DNA of 35,442 nucleotides from Burkholderiales bacterium (GTDB lineage: Bacteria > Pseudomonadota > Gammaproteobacteria > Burkholderiales > Burkholderiaceae_C): the NCBI GenBank assembly GCA_003241965.1, contig QBMB01000047.1, positions 1 to 35,442 on the forward strand, read 5' to 3'. The notes under the pieces are model-generated. The model had not been told where the DNA came from, ran no database searches, and worked only from the letters and a program-made list of their open reading frames with translations. Shown here piece by piece: positions 32,759-35,442 of the stretch; the first letter of the stretch is position 1, and every line of letters starts with the position of its first letter. The translations under genes and the position numbers were made by a program.

Positions 32759-33295
32759 ATGGCCGTCGGCAAAAGCATCCTCAACGAGTCCCGCGACATT
32801 GAACGTGCGGTGGCCCTGATTCAGCTCGGTGCGCGGCTGCAGGTGCTGGAGTACGAAACTTCCCTGTCGTATGAGCGCCTGTTGCGCCTGTACAAGGAAG
32901 TGGCGGGCAAGAGCCCCTCGAAAGGCCAGTTGCCTTTCTCCACCGACTGGTTCCTGACCTGGCAGCCCAACATCCACGCCTCGTTGTTCCTGAACATCCA
33001 CGAGTACCTGAGCAAGACCAGCGAACTCGAAGAGATCGACACGGTGATCAAGGCCTTCCGCCTGTACAACGACCAGATGACGGCCAGCGCGATCGAGCCC
33101 ATCCTCTCCGTCACCCGCGCCTGGCGCCTGGTGAAGTTCGTGGACAACGGCATGCTGACCCTGACCAAGTGCACCTGCTGCCGCGGCAACTTCGTCACCG
33201 AGCCCTACGAGAACCGCCACTTTGTGTGTGGTCTGTGCCAGCCACCGGCGCGTGCCGGCAAGGGCGCCGCCTCGGGTGGACTTCGCCTGCACTGA
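32759..33295 (+). CDS. flhC: FlhC, flagellar master regulator subunit
   Basis: 178 residues. The DNA-binding partner of FlhD, with the zinc site formed by C138/C141 (KCTCCRG) and C157/C160 (CGLC), matching E. coli C137/C140/C157/C160. AGGAG stands 7 nt before the ATG. The C-terminal tail is basic and Gly-rich. The gene ends 22 bp before a strong hairpin, so flhDC is a two-gene transcript separate from motAB. Confidence 0.97.
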   Translation: MAVGKSILNESRDIERAVALIQLGARLQVLEYETSLSYERLLRLYKEVAGKSPSKGQLPFSTDWFLTWQPNIHASLFLNIHEYLSKTSELEEIDTVIKAFRLYNDQMTASAIEPILSVTRAWRLVKFVDNGMLTLTKCTCCRGNFVTEPYENRHFVCGLCQPPARAGKGAASGGLRLH

Positions 33296-33316
33296 ACAGA
33301 GCGCTTCCCAAATCTT

Positions 33317-33344
33317 GAAATGGACCCCGATGCGGGTCCATTTC
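33317..33344 (+). terminator. Hairpin after flhC
   Basis: GAAATGGACCC-CGATGC-GGGTCCATTTC is a perfect 11-bp stem with a 6-nt loop, followed by GCGTTTA. The U-tail is short, but the symmetry and position 22 bp after the stop fit a transcript end for flhDC. Confidence 0.75.
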
Positions 33345-33360
33345 GCGTTTATGGCCCCCT

Positions 33361-33387
33361 TCAATCGCACCTAGAGTTGGTCGATAG
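33361..33387 (+). promoter_or_regulatory. Sigma-28 (FliA)-type promoter for motA
   Basis: The plus strand reads TCAA-N15-GTCGATAG. The -10 differs from GCCGATAA at two positions and the -35 at one. It lies just after the flhC hairpin and predicts a leader of about 58 nt. Confidence 0.7.
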
Positions 33388-33451
33388 ATAAGACATTCCC
33401 CAAAGTCACGCGCGCCACATCCGTGCCGCGTCCTCTTTCAGGCCCAAGCAC

Positions 33452-34312
33452 ATGTTCGTCATCATCGGTTTTGTCGTTTCGATGCTTTGCATCTTCGGCG
33501 TCTACATCTTCCACGGTGGCAACATCGCGGTGGTGCTCAAGGCGCTGCCGTTCGAGATGACGACCATCCTGGGCGCGGCTGTGGGCGCTTTTCTGATCAA
33601 CAACCAGATGAAGGTGGTCAAGGCCTCGCTCAAGGGTCTGGCCGGCTGTTTCAAGGGCAGTCGTTACACCAAGGCGCGCTACATGGAGCTGATGGCGCTG
33701 CAGTTCGACATCTTGCAGAAGGCGCGCAAGGAAGGCCTGATGGCGATCGAGCAGGATGTGGAGAACCCGCACGACTCGGCGGTGTTCAAGAAGTACCCCA
33801 CCATCGCCGCCGACCACCATGTGGTCGAGTTCATCACCGACTACCTGCGCATGATGGTCTCGGGCAACCTCAACGCGCACGAGATCGAGTCGCTCATGGA
33901 CAGCGAGATCGAAACCCACCACCAGGAAGCCCACGCACCCGTGGCCGCCATTGGCCGCCTGGCCGGTGGTCTGCCAGCCTTCGGCATCGTGGCCGCCGTG
34001 CTCGGTGTGGTCAACACCATGGGCTCGGTGGGCCAGCCGCCGGCGGTGCTCGGCGGCATGATCGCATCCGCCCTGGTGGGCACCTTCCTCGGCATCTTGC
34101 TGGCCTACGGCGTGTTCGAACCCCTGGGCGGCCTGATGGACCAGAAGGTGGAAGAGAGCAGCAAGGAATTCCAGTGCATCAAGACCACGCTGCTGGCCAG
34201 CATGCAGGGCTACGCACCGGCCACAGCCATCGAGTTCGGCCGCAAGGTGCTGCTCTCGGACGTGCGTCCCACATTCAACGAACTCGAAGCCCACGTCAAG
34301 GGCAAGAAATGA
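33452..34312 (+). CDS. motA: MotA, flagellar stator protein
   Basis: 286 residues with four membrane helices (about 2-20, 34-51, 170-188 and 200-220). The cytoplasmic loop carries R92 and E100 in ARKEGLMAIE, matching the FliG-contacting R90/E98 of E. coli. GGLPAFGIVAAVLGVVNTMG holds the conserved proline of helix 3. MotA with MotB forms the ion-driven stator. The ribosome site before the ATG is weak. It is separated from motB by 126 bp holding a palindromic repeat, which is unusual for this pair. Confidence 0.97.
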   Translation: MFVIIGFVVSMLCIFGVYIFHGGNIAVVLKALPFEMTTILGAAVGAFLINNQMKVVKASLKGLAGCFKGSRYTKARYMELMALQFDILQKARKEGLMAIEQDVENPHDSAVFKKYPTIAADHHVVEFITDYLRMMVSGNLNAHEIESLMDSEIETHHQEAHAPVAAIGRLAGGLPAFGIVAAVLGVVNTMGSVGQPPAVLGGMIASALVGTFLGILLAYGVFEPLGGLMDQKVEESSKEFQCIKTTLLASMQGYAPATAIEFGRKVLLSDVRPTFNELEAHVKGKK

Positions 34313-34315
34313 AAT

Positions 34316-34402
34316 ACCCCCCGCGCGCCTTTGGCGCTCCCCCCTGGAAGGGGGGCGACATCTTGGGCCGGCAAAGCCGGACCCTCGCTGTCCCTGGGCT
34401 GG
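34316..34402. repeat. GC-rich palindromic intergenic repeat, copy C, between motA and motB
   Basis: C6, then GCGC..GCGC, then C6-TGGAA-G6, then GGCCGGCAAAGCCGG and a CCCTGGGCTGGACC tail. The block order matches copy B at 28052-28150. It splits motA from motB by 126 bp and could fold in the mRNA, possibly lowering motB expression relative to motA. Inference only. Confidence 0.6.
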
Positions 34403-34438
34403 ACCACTTTGTGCGCTGCGTTTTGAAAGGAGCCTGAC

Positions 34439-35422
34439 ATGGCTGGGGATGGGAAGAAGCTGCAACCGATCATCATCAAGCGCATCAAGAAGACCGGCCA
34501 CGCCGCTCACGGGGGTGCGTGGAAGATCGCCTATGCCGACTTCGTGACGGCCATGATGGCGTTCTTCCTGCTCATGTGGCTGCTGGGTTCCACCGCCAAG
34601 GGTGAGCTCGACGGCATTGCGAGCTATTTCCAGTCGCCGGTGAAGGTATCGCTCATGGGCGGGCCAGGCACCGGCAACAGCAGCAGCATCCTGCCCGGCG
34701 GCGGGCGCGACCTGAGCAAGGCGTTTGGCCAGATGGACAGCGGTGACGCCGAGCGTGCCGCCAAGGTGATGGGCGCCCAGATGGCGCAGGAAGCCAAGGC
34801 GCGCCAGGAAGCGGCGCGCCTGGATGCGCTGGAGAAAAAAATTGCCGCGCTGATCGAGAGCAATCCCAAGCTGGCCGAGTTCGGCAACCAGATCCAGCTG
34901 GAGAAAACCACCGACGGTTTGCACATCCAGATCGTCGACCAGCAGAACCGCCCGATGTTCGACACTGGCAGCTCGCTGGTGAAGCCCTACATGCGCGACA
35001 TCCTGCATGAGATCGGCAAAGCCCTGGGTGATGTGGAGAACCGCATTGCGCTCGCCGGCCACACCGACGCCACGCCCTACGGCAGTGGTGAGCGCGGCTA
35101 CAGCAACTGGGAACTCTCGGCCGACCGGGCAAACGCCTCGCGCCGCGAACTGATCTCCGGCGGATTGCCCGACAACAAACTGCGCCGCGTGGAGGGCCTG
35201 GCCTCCAGCCGGCTGCTGCGCCCCGAATCCCCCACCGATCCGATCAACCGGCGCATCAGCATCGTGGTGATGACGCAGGCGGCCGAAGACCGCATGGCGC
35301 CCACCTCGATCCCTGCGGTCGTGGCACCGCCTGTGGACAACAAGGCCGTGGAAACATCTCAGGCCCCCGCGCTTCAGATTCCCGCCGAAGTGACGAAATC
35401 AACCTCAGGGAGCGGCGGCTGA
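34439..35422 (+). CDS. motB: MotB, flagellar stator protein
   Basis: 327 residues. One N-terminal membrane helix holds the ion-binding D34 in AYADFVTAMMAFFLLMWLLG. A plug region follows (about 52-66). The C-terminal OmpA-like peptidoglycan-binding domain has GHTDATPY (207-214), NWELSADRA (223-231) and NRRISIVV. The Ala- and Tyr-type residues near D34 suit a proton-driven stator, though ion choice is not certain from sequence. AAGGAG lies before the ATG. The last 45 or so residues are a Pro/Ala/Ser-rich tail. The final 20 bases of the window show nothing. Confidence 0.97.
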   Translation: MAGDGKKLQPIIIKRIKKTGHAAHGGAWKIAYADFVTAMMAFFLLMWLLGSTAKGELDGIASYFQSPVKVSLMGGPGTGNSSSILPGGGRDLSKAFGQMDSGDAERAAKVMGAQMAQEAKARQEAARLDALEKKIAALIESNPKLAEFGNQIQLEKTTDGLHIQIVDQQNRPMFDTGSSLVKPYMRDILHEIGKALGDVENRIALAGHTDATPYGSGERGYSNWELSADRANASRRELISGGLPDNKLRRVEGLASSRLLRPESPTDPINRRISIVVMTQAAEDRMAPTSIPAVVAPPVDNKAVETSQAPALQIPAEVTKSTSGSGG

Positions 35423-35442
35423 CAAGCCGCCGTCTCCACCCC

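Noticed and set aside
1..35442. CRISPR arrays, tRNA or rRNA genes, insertion sequences, prophage genes
   Set aside because: No regularly spaced repeats, cloverleaf sequences, transposases or integrases were seen.

Overview
This is a high-GC stretch of a flagellated, chemotactic betaproteobacterium. It is most likely a member of the Comamonadaceae (Hydrogenophaga-, Acidovorax- or Rhodoferax-like), judging by the FlhDC master regulator next to motAB, the fli gene order, the protein sequences and GC-rich intergenic palindromes of a type I associate with that family. I cannot name a species from sequence alone.

Layout, left to right. (1) 1-321: C-terminal end of an unrecognised gene. (2) 438-10749, minus strand: a chemotaxis block in the transcription order cheZ-like, cheY, cheA, cheR, cheD, cheB, a small exported sulfite-oxidase-fold (molybdopterin-domain-like) protein, and a hybrid histidine kinase translationally coupled to it. 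A methyl-accepting chemotaxis protein (MCP) with its own promoter follows. There is no cheW in the window. (3) 10926-12681, plus: a REC-HisKA_3 kinase overlapping a NarL-type response regulator. (4) 12810-15583, plus: MFS exporter, lipoprotein and TSUP permease, non-motility genes lying between the che and fli blocks. (5) 15587-16395, minus: an MCP gene that has lost its sensor half. (6) 16513-20726, minus: fliLMNOPQR. (7) 20879-27541, minus: fliFGHIJK, with divergent fliE at 27737-28051. (8) 28192-31872, minus: fliC, fliD, fliS, fliT. (9) 32376-35422, plus: flhDC, motA, motB.

How it works together. FlhDC would switch on the middle genes (basal body and export gate). A set of sites matching the FliA (sigma-28) pattern, all with a 15-nt spacer, stands before the late genes: fliC, fliS-fliT, motA, the che operon and the MCP. 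The MCPs feed CheA/CheY, CheR/CheB/CheD adapt the receptors, and CheY-P acts on FliM, whose N-terminal EIDALL switch peptide is visible. MotAB powers the motor.

Least ordinary items: the cysteine-free molybdopterin-fold protein coupled to a hybrid kinase at the end of the che operon; a shared C-terminal GS(I/V)DLF tail on CheD and the CheZ-like protein; the decapitated MCP, which keeps a good start site out of frame with its signalling domain; repeat-type palindromes, one of them between motA and motB; and an ordered set of repeats upstream of flhDC. No tRNA, rRNA, CRISPR array, insertion sequence or phage gene was seen.
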